This document shows, one piece after another, positions 31,789 through 44,472 of a stretch of DNA of 64,000 nt. A program made the translations under genes and the position numbers. The stretch is taken from contig NC_016131.3 of NCBI RefSeq assembly GCF_000005505.3, forward strand, positions 25,225,001 to 25,289,000, in the 5' to 3' direction. How positions within the stretch are numbered: position 1 is the stretch's first letter; every line of letters begins with the position of its first letter. Source of the DNA: Brachypodium distachyon. Its lineage: Eukaryota; Streptophyta; Magnoliopsida; Poales; Poaceae. The notes beneath the pieces are model-generated. The model ran no database searches. It saw nothing but the letters and a program-made list of their open reading frames with translations, and was not told the origin of the DNA.

Positions 31789-34408
31789 ATGGCTTCCTCC
31801 ATGGCGCTCGCGGAGGTAACTAAGAGATCCCCTTCCTTCTGCTCTTCCCCCCTCCTGCCCACTCATCATTCTCTTCGCATTCTCTCTGGTTATTCTTGAC
31901 CCCCCGGAGAGTCCGATTTGCGCGTAATTTTTCGTCAGCGCAAGGAGAATTTTTTACTGTATTTCTCGATGATGTTTTGGATGGATTTGGATTATTTGGT
32001 CAAAAAAGGAGTTAGTACTTTTGTTGTTGTTGTTGTTGTTGTTGTTGTTGCAATATCTCATCTTCCTTCCCTGCGAGGAATTTTCATATCTTGCTTTTAA
32101 GAGAGGGCCCTGTTCTAGATACTTCTTTTTTATTTATTTTTATTTTTGGGAGGATACGAACCACAAACTCTTTTAGAGGCTTCCAGAACAACATGGGCCA
32201 GATACTATAGTTAGCTAGAGCTACCAAACATGCTTGGGAGCCACAGTGCCAGATTCAGAAATATTGGCCCTTGCTATACTAGGTAACTCTGTTTAGTGAT
32301 GCTCTTTTACAGTGGTGAATTTTTGTTTACTAGGAAATGTTTGCAGTGGTGAATGGTAATTGTTGTAGTTACAGTCTTCGTTTAATTCATGGATCATTCC
32401 AAGGCCAATCAGGGAAATCCAGTTTAAGTTGCTTGAGTATAGTTACAAACTCTTGTAGCATTGTTAATCCACGGTGTATTTCTTTTATGTCGTAGTTTTA
32501 GATTTGATACTGTAAACTCATGACATTTAATCAGATCAACACTGTCAAAGCTCAGACTATGCTGTGTGGGTGAAAATACAGCATGATGGTTTTTGTCTTT
32601 GCCAGATGCAACACTAGTGATAGCTTGATGTCTGAAACTGTGGGAAGCAATAGATATATGTAGAACTAAACCTTTCTCTTCTGTTACATCTAGGAAAAGG
32701 ATGGCCTGGATTCATCTTGCTTGCCAATCAATAATGGGCAGTCGTCGGATGTTGTCAAATCTCCGATGATGGATGATTCAATTGCAATGCAATCCAAGGA
32801 AGAGGGTATGGGTGATGAGCATCCTGTCAAGGTAGCCATTTCTTAACCACTTTGAGATATAGAAGCAAATGCCAGCTGGCCTATAAGTACATCGAACATT
32901 ATTGGGGTTATGCCTAATGATCTTTGACCTTGTTCCATTAGGCTAGGAAGCCCTATACGATAACGAAGCAGCGGGAGAAGTGGACGGAAGAAGAGCATGA
33001 GAGGTTCCTGGAAGCATTGAAGCTGTATGGTCGGTCCTGGCGTCAGATACAAGGTGTGTGTGGCGCTTATATAGTAATATCTTGCATTACAATTTAAAGT
33101 AGTTGATGAGTGTTTCTGATTCATTGGAACTGTTCTTTAGAACACATTGGCACAAAGACCGCTGTCCAAATTCGAAGCCATGCTCAGAAGTTTTTCTCAA
33201 AGGTGACTAGTCCTTACTGTGGTTATGATGAATTTGGCCGCGGCATATGTGCTTGTAGAATCCTGATTTGTAGGAGTTAATTTGGGAGCCATTCAGATAT
33301 CTACCTTGTTCTCATGCAGAGTGTGTATTTTGCAGGTGGTGCGTGAACCTGGAGCTAAAATTGAGATCGAGATCCCTCCCCCTAGGCCAAAGCGGAAACC
33401 ACTGCATCCATATCCTCGCAAGCGGGCAAATTCCTGCAATGGGGCAAATCCAGCAGCTGGACAGCCGAAGATTGCTCCTCTTTCATCTTCATCTGGTTCT
33501 GACCAAGAGAATGGTTCTCCTGTGTCAGTACTATCTGCAATGCAGGCCGATGCTTTTGGATCATCAATGTCCAATCCGTCAACTCAGTGTAGCTCCCCAG
33601 CGTCATCAGATGATGAGAATAATGTTCCTCCACTGATGAGTGGAGATGAAAATGTGCCTTGTCAACAAACAGGGGTAGATCAATCCCACAAGGTAAACAA
33701 CCATCATTTGAAACTTCAGCCTTACTACTGGACAACCCTAATGAATGACCACTTGAACTATGATACTTCCTTTTGCAGGAAATCGATCAAGACAACAAAG
33801 ATACGGGTATGTCTGAAGAGGATTCTTCAGATGAGGTTCAGGAAACAAGTTTGAAGCTGTTTGGGAAGACAGTTGTGATCACAGATCCCAGGAAAAGATG
33901 TTCGCCAGATGCGGGACATGAAAACGGTGAGCAAAACTCACAATCCTCTAACCAAAGGACATCACAGTCCCCCCCAGTCGGAGAGGTTCCAGCATATACT
34001 GCGACGAGCGGATGGCTTCTTCCCTACAACTCGTTTCCGCTTCATTTCTGTGAATCAGCAGATACTAGAATGGCCCCTTTACACATGTATTGGCCCTACT
34101 ATGGATTTCCTATTGGTCATCCAAGAGGAGGAACTAATATGGTGGTGCATAACGAGGCTACCAATGAGAATGATACCGGGAAAAGCCATCCGGTTGAATC
34201 AAGCTCGGACACTGAGGACAATGATCAGACAGCCAGCAAGAAGCGGGAAGTAACAGAACCGCATGGAAGGATTCAGTTCTCATGGTTGACCCCGAACTTT
34301 GAGCTAAAACCAAGCACGAACTCGGCGTTTGTAAGAGTGAAGCCGAACAGCGGTGGGAATCAACCGTCAAGGGGGTTCATGCCTTACAAAAGATGCAGGG
34401 TTGAATAA
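31789..34408 (+). CDS. REVEILLE/CCA1-like single-MYB transcription factor, 441 aa
   Basis: A nuclear DNA-binding protein of the LHY/CCA1/RVE family, which binds evening-element-type promoters and links the circadian clock to output genes. Six coding exons join in frame: 31789-31815, 32694-32831, 32942-33053, 33141-33202, 33336-33692 and 33779-34408, all with GT-AG introns. The MYB-like repeat spans about residues 64-114, from [20 protein letters not shown] to the diagnostic SHAQKFF (105-111). It is followed by the Pro-rich [20 protein letters not shown] block typical of the RVE1/2/7 side of the family; the LCL domain of RVE8-type proteins is not evident. Acidic Ser-rich segments follow. Intron 1 is 878 bp and contains an interrupted-free GTT microsatellite at about 32019-32050. 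The gene is convergent with the EH gene. Subgroup assignment is from motif memory. Confidence 0.95.
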
Positions 34409-35440
34409 CAGAAGTGGAGCGGAGAAATTTCTCCACAGCTAATTTTAACTAGGGAACTGTAGGAGCTTGTTCCACATATTCTTGCTCCGATGTACTTTTA
34501 GTCTTTACTTGCAGAGATTGGTGCGCCTTGAAGAGAAGGTGCAGGCAGTCGCTAGGCTGAAGGAAAGGTTCTATAGGGATGCCAATCTCTCCCTCTTTCT
34601 CATGTTGTAAAAGCAAGATTCTTGTTGAAAGCTGTTGATTCCTAACGGATACCAATTTCTGAATGACTGTCAAGAGAAGAATATGAATATTTTCTGAACA
34701 ATCGTTGTACTTTTGTCAAGATTACATTCTGCTCCGGAAAACTGTGCTACCTCTGATCTAGACTGATATCTTGCATCTGACGTGTTGTTTGTTCAAGTAA
34801 GAATTTTAGTTCCCTACCAAACCGTTTTCTAATTCTAAAACTAGTACTGGACTTAATATGGTATGAGACGAAAGAATATCTGATTTCAGCTGTCAATTCT
34901 ACCACTCGATTCTTTCTGACTTCGGCGTTGCAAGTTGCGCTGGTAGGATGAGCACAATGTCAGGGCAACCATGCTCCTAATTTCAAAACGTCGAATTTCA
35001 TCCTAAGATTGTCAGACAAAAATAGATGTTGGAGCATGAGAGCATCTCACAAATTTCTAACCCAGAATATTACAATACATGGCTGAACCTTAACATATGG
35101 AGTTCTTAGTAAAGAGCACGTGTACATAAGAAAGAACAAAGAAAATCTGAGAAACACTAAAAGGAAGAAAAGGCTCAGCAAATTTCCAGTCCAGCGGATT
35201 GACTGACAACTTGTACAATACAAGGTATAAAGAATGTTTATAAGCACCATCCAACAAAACATGTGCATTTGAACATGGGACCCTAGGTACAGAAACAAAC
35301 ACAAAGCAAACACACAAGCAAAGCCCCCCTTTCCAAGCTGTAGAGCACATGCCCAAGCAAAAATGTCTTGCCCTTGTACGCGTATATATATCTGCAGTAA
35401 GGTGCACAAGCACATGATGACCTCTATAATACAGTACCTG
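34409..35440. other. Convergent 3' ends of the REVEILLE and EH genes
   Basis: This about 1 kb interval holds both 3' UTRs. No further gene is seen. Poly(A) sites could not be placed confidently. Confidence 0.6.
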
Positions 35441-38400
35441 TCAAAATGCACTCCACTTGTCGGTTCCATGTCTTGTTGGGCTAGAGGTCTCTGATGGCTT
35501 AAAAGGCCCGGTGCCAAAAGGGTCGTCGTCATCAAAAGAGTATCCCCGGTCGTGAGAGTCTGTGCTCTTCATCGAATCAAACCTCCCAAACGTGTTTGTT
35601 CTGTCATGGTCGCTGTTGCTGTCGATGGAATCATACCTCATGAAGCTGTTGCCACCACCTTGATCGGCGTTGCTGCGGAAAGAATCAAACCTCCCGAAGG
35701 TGTCATTGTTGCTGCCAAGGTCAGCACTGCTCCCGAAGGAATCAAATCTTGAAAAGCTGTCACGCTGACCGAACAAGTTGTTGTCTTTCGTGCCAAAACT
35801 GTCCAACTGGGAGAAGTTGTCGAATGAGCTGTCATCCCCTGCTTCGCTATACCTTGGTGAGAAGCTGGAGTTGTACATCGGCGTACTTGGGACAGAAGAA
35901 TCAAAGAATCCCCTTTGCTCATTGCCATAGGTGCTGCCAGCAGTAGGAGATTCTGCTCTGCTAGGACCAGAATCAAAGAGTGATCTCTGCATCGGAGTGC
36001 TTGGAAAAGAGTCATAGAATGAATTCTGCATTGGTGTACTTGGAACAGAATCAAAAACTGATTTCTGCATCGGTGTACTTGGAACAGAAGAGTCAAAGAG
36101 TGACTTTTGCATCGGTGTACTTGGAACAGAAGAGTCAAAGAGTGACTTCTGCATCGGTGTACTTGGGACAGAATAATCAAAGACTGAATTCTGCATCGGT
36201 GTACTAGGGACCGAATAATCAAAGACCGATTTCTGCAATGGTGTGCCTGGGACAGAATCAAAGACCGATTTCTCCATTGGAGTACCTGGGACAGAATCAA
36301 ACATCGGTTTCTGTTCCTGGCCAAAAGCACTAGCAGATGTAGAAGAACCTCCTGTCCTGATGGGGGGAAGACCTTGTGGCCCAAAGAATAGATCTGAATC
36401 ACCATTCTCACCATCCTGAGAAACAGACTGCAGAGTTCAGTAGCTAGACAGAAATATGCATACAACATGAGACAATGGAGCAAAGCATGGGACGGGAAGC
36501 ATGAATAGAATTTGACCTTATGACTGAAGTTCCATAGGGAGTCATTATCACCACTATGATCAAAAGATGGGCCCCAAGAATGTCTGTCGTTGGCTTTGTC
36601 TCCATGAACAGGGGAATCAGATGCTCCACGGTTACTGTCAAATTAACATGCAATAAATATGACAGTTTTCATGAAAACAAACAACACAGGCATTGTGGCA
36701 AAGTACTATCCAACTGAGGGCATGCACATCTCAGTAGACAGTCCCGAGTCAGTTGGTGTTTTATATGTCACATCATGCAAGCATGTTCATGTAGCAAGTT
36801 CAAGACTTGAACGGTCCTATTTCAGTTGAATCAGCAATATTGGTATGAGAGCAAATGGTCTAAATAACATAACTTCGGTGTTAAACCTGTATCTTCAGTT
36901 ACCAACAAAATTACAGGAGAGCTTAGCGATAAGAGCTTACATTTGTTATGATCAAACAGATGATTTGTGGTTAAGGCCACATTTTCAGTTTTTAGCAAGA
37001 GAGCTAGGTGTGTATTTCACATAAAATGAAAAGAGAAAAGTAATTTATACCTGATACTATCAGCAGAACGTGGTGAGACATCAGTTGTTCCAGATTGTTT
37101 CTTATCAGGTTCATCAGTATGCCCATCCTTTGTGCTTTTTGCAGGACTAACTGAAGGACCTTTTGCTGATTCTGCTTTGCTGTTCGAACCAGTCGCTTCA
37201 TGTTCTACTGTTTGATCAGCAGTAGCAGATTCATCGCTCTTTTCTTCTTTCTCTGTTGATGTAGCTGTTGATGCCCCATTGCTAGAATCCTTACCATCTG
37301 CAACAGTAGTCTGACTCTCTTTTACAACAGGAGGCTCCACTTCGACTGTGAGTTCCTTTATTATAGAGAACCCTGGAGAAACACAAACGGAATATGGCAG
37401 TTCAAATTTACAAATGTCAAATTGGCACATTCAATAGAGGAGATGATAATAGAATCAAGCATTCAAGATAACATACCATCATCTCCAAATCTGTCCCATT
37501 CTTCATCCCATGCAGCAGCTGTCTCCTGTATTCCTGGCTGCCATCCTAAAAATGAGATGGGAAAAGTAAATAATTTATTATTCTGTACGGCCAAAGCAAA
37601 CAACGAAAATAGTAGGATGCCAAATAAAAATGAAGAGCATGTCAACTTAGTGACATAATTGGTTCGCCATGAATGGCACATTCTGCCTGATGCAAGAGAC
37701 TAGGTAGAAGCAATCAAGGTTGCTTTGGTTAACACAAAAATTATGATACTCGGTACGATGAACTATTGTTAATTTTTGGCCTAATTCGTACCCAACAAAC
37801 TGAAAATAATAAGGGTACAGCATTAATTTAAACAAGAATATCAATTCAGATCAAGAAATATTACTTGGTAACTCAGAAGTGTACAATAAAATAAAATTCA
37901 ATATAAACACGATAATACTAGCACATACCAAAAGGAAGCTCCACTAAAGTAGTTGGCTTAGCTCTCAACCCATATCTCTTGCACTGTTCATTCAAAGATT
38001 TCACAAGCTCCTCAAGTTCAGATTGTATCTGATTAGCCCGCTCCTGTAAACAGAGAAAAAAGATGGTCACGCGATAATTTTACAGGATGATGCTGTCGCA
38101 CGCATGAAAGATACTGAATGACAGAAATGACAACCTGAAGCTTCTTCTCATCATCTCCATCCCCTTTCTGCAGCTTAACTATAGAATTATAAATTTCCAA
38201 TTTCTTCGCCTGTTAAAAAAGGTGAGATAATAAGGTCAGTCCAAATCTCAAGAAACATTTTTACCATTCCATGGGATAAAATCACAAGTGTACCTGTATC
38301 TCACGAAAAGTAGCCTCATCCATTGATAGCTTTGATGCCACATCTCCAACCTTCTTACATCTCTCCTCGTATTTCGCTGCAAGGGATTGAACCTGAATAC

Positions 38401-41400
38401 AGAATTGATTAAGAAAATTGAGATTTATGTGGAATATCTATGAGAACTACACAGGGTTTCCAATGTTATATTACATGCCATGATGGAACAACAGACATCA
38501 TATACGCAATTCACTATTCATGCACAAATATCCTTCTGGCTTTTACTATAGCAACATATAATTCCCTAAACACAACAAACTGGATACTGTGAGACATAAG
38601 AATGCAGTTATTCCCAATATATGACGGTGCAAAAGTCCAGTGCAACGTTTCAACTATCTTTTGCTTCAGTCCGCACTTAGAAACAACAAATAACTTACGT
38701 AAAGTAGTAATTACCCGGAAAGTGCAGTTTTTTTTTTTTGCAGAGCTAATTTTCTTAATTAAGGTTACAGAAAATAATACCTCACGCTTATCAGCAGACA
38801 TACTTTCTGAGACTTCATTGATCCTGTTATCACACCTACTCTTGTAAAGAATCTAGGGAAAAAAAATAAAGAAACCAAGTCAGAAATGAATATGTAACAC
38901 CGGCAAACATGAATAGCTCATATGAAATGTCAGGTATTATTGCTAATGATAGAGAGATGGATATGTTCAATTCGTACAGGACAATAGGCTACAGCTTTTA
39001 CTTGTGATAGATGATGGCAACCTAATTCTTGCACTCAGAATATATGTGTTTGTATAGTAAGGCATATTTCTAGAGAGTACTTACCAGCTCCTGCATCTTG
39101 GTACGATAGAACTCGGTCTTCTCCCTAGAATCTAGTATTTCCTTTTCCAACTCTTGAACCTTCATAAAGAAATTAGAATATGGTCATCCTAAGACATCAG
39201 GATGGTCTAAATGTGCACAGCTGTATGATGTTGCAAATCCAAATTGCACTTTTGCCCCAAGATAGTTTGTCTAGACATCTAATGACACCACCATTTCCAT
39301 TAATCTATCAAAACATGAACTAGAACATGTGAAGCAATGATCTGAACATGAATTCGAATATTGTAGCATTTCATAAATATTCTGTTTTAACCATCAAAGC
39401 TATTATCTGCACTATCATGATAAACTAAGAATTATGTGACTGCTGAGCAGTTCAATAAAACTTGACCATAAGTGGAATAGAAATAAATGCTCCCAGTACG
39501 AAATCTAACTTTTCAAGTTTAAGTTCTTGGAAAGTATGTAATGGAAAATAACAAGAAGAATCTGGTTGTGGAGAGCCATTTAAAAATATTTTTAGATTTC
39601 CTTTTTGCTAGAATGTTAAACATGAAACTCTAAAAAAATTTAGATTAATTAAGTGTGAAGAGGAAATACCTTTTTATCGGCGTCTGAAGCTTCCTTAAAC
39701 TTCGCATCCAGTGCATTTTGTTCCTCCTTGCTAAGCTGGCCAACCAGATGTTTCTCCAATGCTGGGATCTTAGGTTTTTGCTGTTCTGTCTGCATTGTAT
39801 CATCAGCATCTAGAGGAAGAGGCCTTCGAGGTGGTGGCTTCATAGATGAAGGAGGCATTCCAGGATGTTGTCCTTGCATTGGTCTACTTGCAAACCCTAC
39901 AGCAAGAATGCAATAAAAACCACATCACTAAGAAGGGATTTTTCTTATCATGATCCCAAAATTTTGAACAGAAAAGTTCCTTTATATGAATACCAGCACT
40001 CGGATGGGGGACCGGACCACTAGGGTTTTCTGCAAACTGGCCAGTAGAGGGCAGTGAAATTCCTTCTGCCCAAATACAATCGGGCAATACATCAGGAAGC
40101 GGGCGCTGCTCTCGGAACCTCTCCATTAAGTACACAGCAGAACAAAATTCCTTGAAAGACAGCATCCCATCCTTATCCTGGTCGGACAAATCCCACACCT
40201 TCCTTAAGATCTCTATAAGTGGAGAGGAGCAAATATTTTAGAAACTTAATGGCAAGAATTGAGAACTCGAGAGAGAACTTGAATATCAGAGGTAATTTTC
40301 AGTGGAAAGGAGTCACAAACAAGTTAATAAATGTATAGAGTCTAAATAACAGGGTGATTACATATATAGTCACCTAAAACAGAATTTTCGTGGCAACAAA
40401 AAGGTTGCTGGTGTGTGTGTTGGGGAGGGGGTGGGGGGCTTTTCAAAGTAAACTTTGCAATTCTAACAGATTGATGTTTTTGCACACAGCACTAGACATA
40501 TAATCACCACCTAGTTATTTGCTTAGATTACTGGAATGTATTAACTAGAATCACAGGCATAAAGAGAGAAAACTTGTGAGTCATTGTAGCTGAAGGGAGC
40601 GATAGTAAACACAGAAGAAACACTACCTCTCGGCAACCTCCAACTTAAAAACAGATTCCTTGCCTCTTCACCAGTGATCTTCCCATCTCGATCCCTGTCT
40701 ACCTTAATAAATACAATCATATATTTCCTGACATCTGCTTGAGTGATCTTGGGCCATGGGGCCTGAAACTGTTTTGGGTTTGAAGGGAATTGTCCACCAG
40801 GACCGTTAGCACTCATTGGTCCTGGAGTGCTTGGCATGCTATTAAACTGGTTTTGCTTAGGAGTTGGCTGGCTTGGTGGCAGCTGGTTAGTATGAGAAGG
40901 CAGCGTTGATATACCCTGGACAGGGGCGGGCTGAATTGGCTTAGGGGGGTGATGAGATCCAGCAGATGGGCCAAGAACTGTAGAACTGGGCAAGCCATTT
41001 GAAACAACAGAGGGAGCTTGTGGAGTTTCAGAGAAAGGATCGACACCAAAACCTGAGTTAGATGACGATCCATTCCCTAAGGGAACCAATGCCTTAGAGT
41101 CATTAACAGCTGGTTGTGAAGGCATGAGGTTTAGATCTGTTGGATTTGCCTTTATAGATGTCGTAATAACCGGTGTATGAGCTGCAGGAGTTGAACTCTG
41201 TGTTGGTATTCCTACGGTACCAAGGTTCAGCTGTGGAGAAACACCTCTGGTTGGAGCTTGCGAAGTAGCACCCAATGGACTTGCACTTCTCTTGCCACTG
41301 AACCAATCGGTTGATATATTTGCAGTCGTTGAACCGGTCTGGTTTACCCCACTTAAACCACCTCCTACGGGTGGCCTTGGAGCAACCCCTTGAGTAGGGG

Positions 41401-42979
41401 GAGTATTTGCATTGGGAGCTTGTGATGGTCTAACAAGATAACCAGGTTGGGGGACTTGTGGGTTCACTGATGCTCCAGGATGGCCCTGCGATCCATTTAT
41501 GATAGGACTCTGTTGACGAGAACCTGGTGCTTGAATGGCCTGTGGTGGGGTAGCAACGCTGTTTGTCTGAGGAGCTGGGGTGGGGATATTTATACGGGGA
41601 GCAGGAATTTTTGCAGCAGCAGGACCAAACAATGCTGACTTAACAATATCCGGTGTTAATTGTCGGCCACTCTGTGCCACGGTGACTAGTTTAAGAGAAT
41701 TATAAAAATCTTCACGCCCAAGAAACCCTGTTCGATTTTTATCAGCATATGTCCAGATCTGCACCAACAAAAGACATATAAAAGGTAATTAGTACAGTGG
41801 GCAAAAGGCCAAGTGTGCACAATGAGACAGCGACAAGGATCAGTGAAGGTATAAGGTAAATAGCATCGCTTGTTCCAGTTGAATTCACCGCCTCAGATCT
41901 GTCTACTCACCAAATATTGAGACGCATGTCTTGGAGGTACGGTACAGTATTTGAACTGCTAGCTATAACTGTGCTCGAATAGATATACTTGGCAGTTGGC
42001 AACATCTGGCTGAAATTTCTACAAATCAAACAGGTAACTATGACTAGGTTTTGTACTCACCTAGTATGAATAATCAAACTAACAAGCAAGCAGGGACTCG
42101 TCGCGCATCCAAATCACTGACCCAGAACCGCTTCTTTCAGTTACCACTTCAAAGCACCAAATGTTGACTAAACAACATCTCAAGGCATCATGAAGCAGCA
42201 CTCCCCCGAATCTACATGCTTGAAATCACGACACCTCACATCCAGATTCCAAATGCAGGAAGTAAACTACGCAACTAAGTTGAGCACTACGCTAATCTTT
42301 TTTACACAGACAGGATGACAGCAGCGTAACAGCTCATCCAGTTCATGGTTCAAAATCTATGTCGGACCCCAACTGAATCTCCACATTTCCTAATCATAGC
42401 AAAGCACCCGCGCAAGCTTACGAGCTTCTAATTAATTACAGCTACTCCTCCTTATAACTTGATCGATAGTCAGTCACTAAAACCGTAGAGCAAGTTAATT
42501 TGGAGCTAAAGTACCTAGTTACCCAGCCAGATCAAAGCACACAGTACAACAGCATCTCACAGACGCATCGAGCACGACAAAGCGACCAGAGTCCATCGGT
42601 TCAAACTGATCCGGAAGAAAAAAAAAACAGTATCTAAACCATAATCCATGATGAACAGAAGCTCCACCACCCAAATCTCGGCGCCTCGAGCAAGCGGAAG
42701 CTGAAAATTGCAGCTAGATTCAACTCCCAGACACCGCACCCCTATCGCGCGGCAACCAGAACGGGGCCGCTAGGGCCGAGATCGCTTTGAGGAAGTACCA
42801 GAACAAGCAGTGTCGAATTGGGTGGGAGAGAGGGGAGATCTGCGGGCGGGGGTTACCTGTGCTAGGACGGGCTGCGGGAGGCCCGAGCCCTTGAAGAAGG
42901 CGACGGCCTCCTGGCCGCTGATCCGGCCGTCGCGGTCCAGATCCGCCGCGCGGAAGTAGGCGTCGAACGCGGCCTCCAT
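35441..42979 (-). CDS. EH-domain (EPS15 homology) endocytic protein, Pan1/AtEH type, 1206 aa
   Basis: A cytosolic scaffold of clathrin-mediated endocytosis; in Arabidopsis the AtEH/Pan1 proteins belong to the TPLATE complex. Thirteen coding exons join in frame: 42979-42857, 41758-40627, 40212-39994, 39896-39670, 39159-39085, 38852-38781, 38392-38294, 38209-38135, 38043-37929, 37545-37477, 37372-37051, 36634-36517, 36415-35441. EH domain 1 covers about residues 1-95 with the EF-hand loop DLDRDGRISGQE. EH domain 2 lies at about 370-460 with DRDRDGKITGEE and DQDKDGMLSFKE. Between them is a Pro/Gln-rich linker with a DPF motif. A long coiled coil runs about 515-690 (LEKHLVGQLSKEEQN to KSLNEQCKRY), then an acidic WDEEWDRFGDD segment. 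The last exon encodes eight tandem copies of SVFDSVPSTPMQ-like units, then FDSF repeats and a C-terminal DDDDPF. Length and order match full-length plant EH proteins. Confidence 0.95.
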
Positions 42980-43325
42980 CGGGAGGAGGCCGCCGGCGGT
43001 GCGACCGGGACAGGCGGGAAGTCACCACCACCACCAACTCCACCAGAGGCGGCGTCGGCGAGGGTTCCCGACGGCGTCGCGCGGCGAGATCGGGGGGGTG
43101 GGCGTGCAGTGTGTGGAGGGTGGTGGATATCACCGAGGGACGGTGGTGTTTGGAAAAATGTCAGATGCGCCAGCCAGCGAGCGAGAGATAGATTAATTAA
43201 TTGGAGAGGAGTTTGGTGGAGCTCCGTTGGATTTCGCTGGAATTTCGAGGGCCTTTCTCCAAGAAGGGCCGTGCTTTCGAACCTGAACCTCGGCGAATTG
43301 GGCAAAATCTAACGCATTTTGGACT
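42980..43325 (-). promoter_or_regulatory. 5' leader and proximal promoter of the EH gene
   Basis: GC-rich leader directly upstream of the ATG at 42979, ending abruptly where the large inverted-repeat element begins at about 43326. This leaves only about 350 bp of likely native promoter before the element. No clear TATA box. Confidence 0.5.
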
Positions 43326-44472
43326 TTCTTGGACAGCTATGGGACTCATTTTGAGTTAATTTATCAGAAAAATCCTCTTTTGGTCATATCCCCACCCTCT
43401 TCGTCGTCTTTTCTTCCTCGCCGCCAGCAATGGTGCCACCTCCTCTGACCCGTCCTTCCACCTAGTTCAACCGGGAAGTCTACCCCACTCGTGCGTCCTC
43501 TCGCCGCCTCCATTATCTAATCTCAACCACCACTGATCCTACCACCGCCTCCCGCCATCCCTCTAACCTGGGGGGCATGAAGCTCTTTTCCGACGCTAGG
43601 GACCCCACCATCGACAGTAACCTCTAGAACCCTAACCCTAGAAATTTATTCTTTTATTATCCCTCATTCCTACCTCGGATCCGCCCTTATCAGCTGCTAC
43701 ATGACGTCCTTGCCTCCACCTCGGCCCCATCCGCGCGCTTTTTAAACCAAAATTGGCTTAACCTCTTTAAAGAAATGCAACCAACTAAATAAATACCAAA
43801 TACGAAGAAATGTAGTACAACTGTTTTCCCAACAAGATGAAGCCAAAAACGCCTCCTTAAAAGAAGTGGAATACCAATGCTAAAACAAATTTCCTTTAAT
43901 TCCACACGAAAATGTTGCCATAAATGCCAAATATGCAAAATCAATTCATGCCTCAAACAAACTGCTTAGTTAGTTTCCGCATTGTATGGAACACGCGTCA
44001 ACTTGGTAATAAAAGGTTACGATAAAAAAACAGCCAGAGTAAACAATGTTAATAGAGAATAATTACATCATCCATCAACTCGGAACAATCAACTCAAGGA
44101 TAGACGAACCACCTCGGCCACATGCGAGAATGCCAGGTTAGCTATTTCATGTGCTGCTCCCTCAAACAATGTTCAGGCATTCGTCATCTGGCGGCTCCAC
44201 ACCTTTGAATTTTTTAGTTATTTATCAACAAATCATATTATTATGAAGACCTTGACAAGAATGATATCACAGGGTTATAGCCTCATAGGTGCACCGCCAT
44301 TGATGTCACCTTGATGGGCTCGCCAATGGATAGGGAAAAAAAATCATATACGACAGGGTCGTAAGATCCAGCCAGCAAGTTTTTTTCCCTGAAATGAACA
44401 CCTTTTCTTGATTTTTCCATCGATCGTGTAATCGGTATGGTCCAGCGAAAAATCGCTGCTCGATAGACCTCG

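Noticed and set aside
31279..31869. 196-codon minus-strand frame opposite the REVEILLE leader
   Set aside because: It is antisense to the GC-rich 5' leader and first exon of a well-supported gene and shows only Arg/Ser-rich low complexity.
35638..36483. 281-codon minus-strand frame in the EH gene tail
   Set aside because: It is the +1 shadow of the tandem-repeat exon; the repeats keep the alternative frame open as well. The splice-joined frame ending at 35441 is the real one.
43000..43312. Frames in the EH gene leader
   Set aside because: They start inside the GC-rich 5' leader and lack any domain; the EH start at 42979 fits the family exactly.
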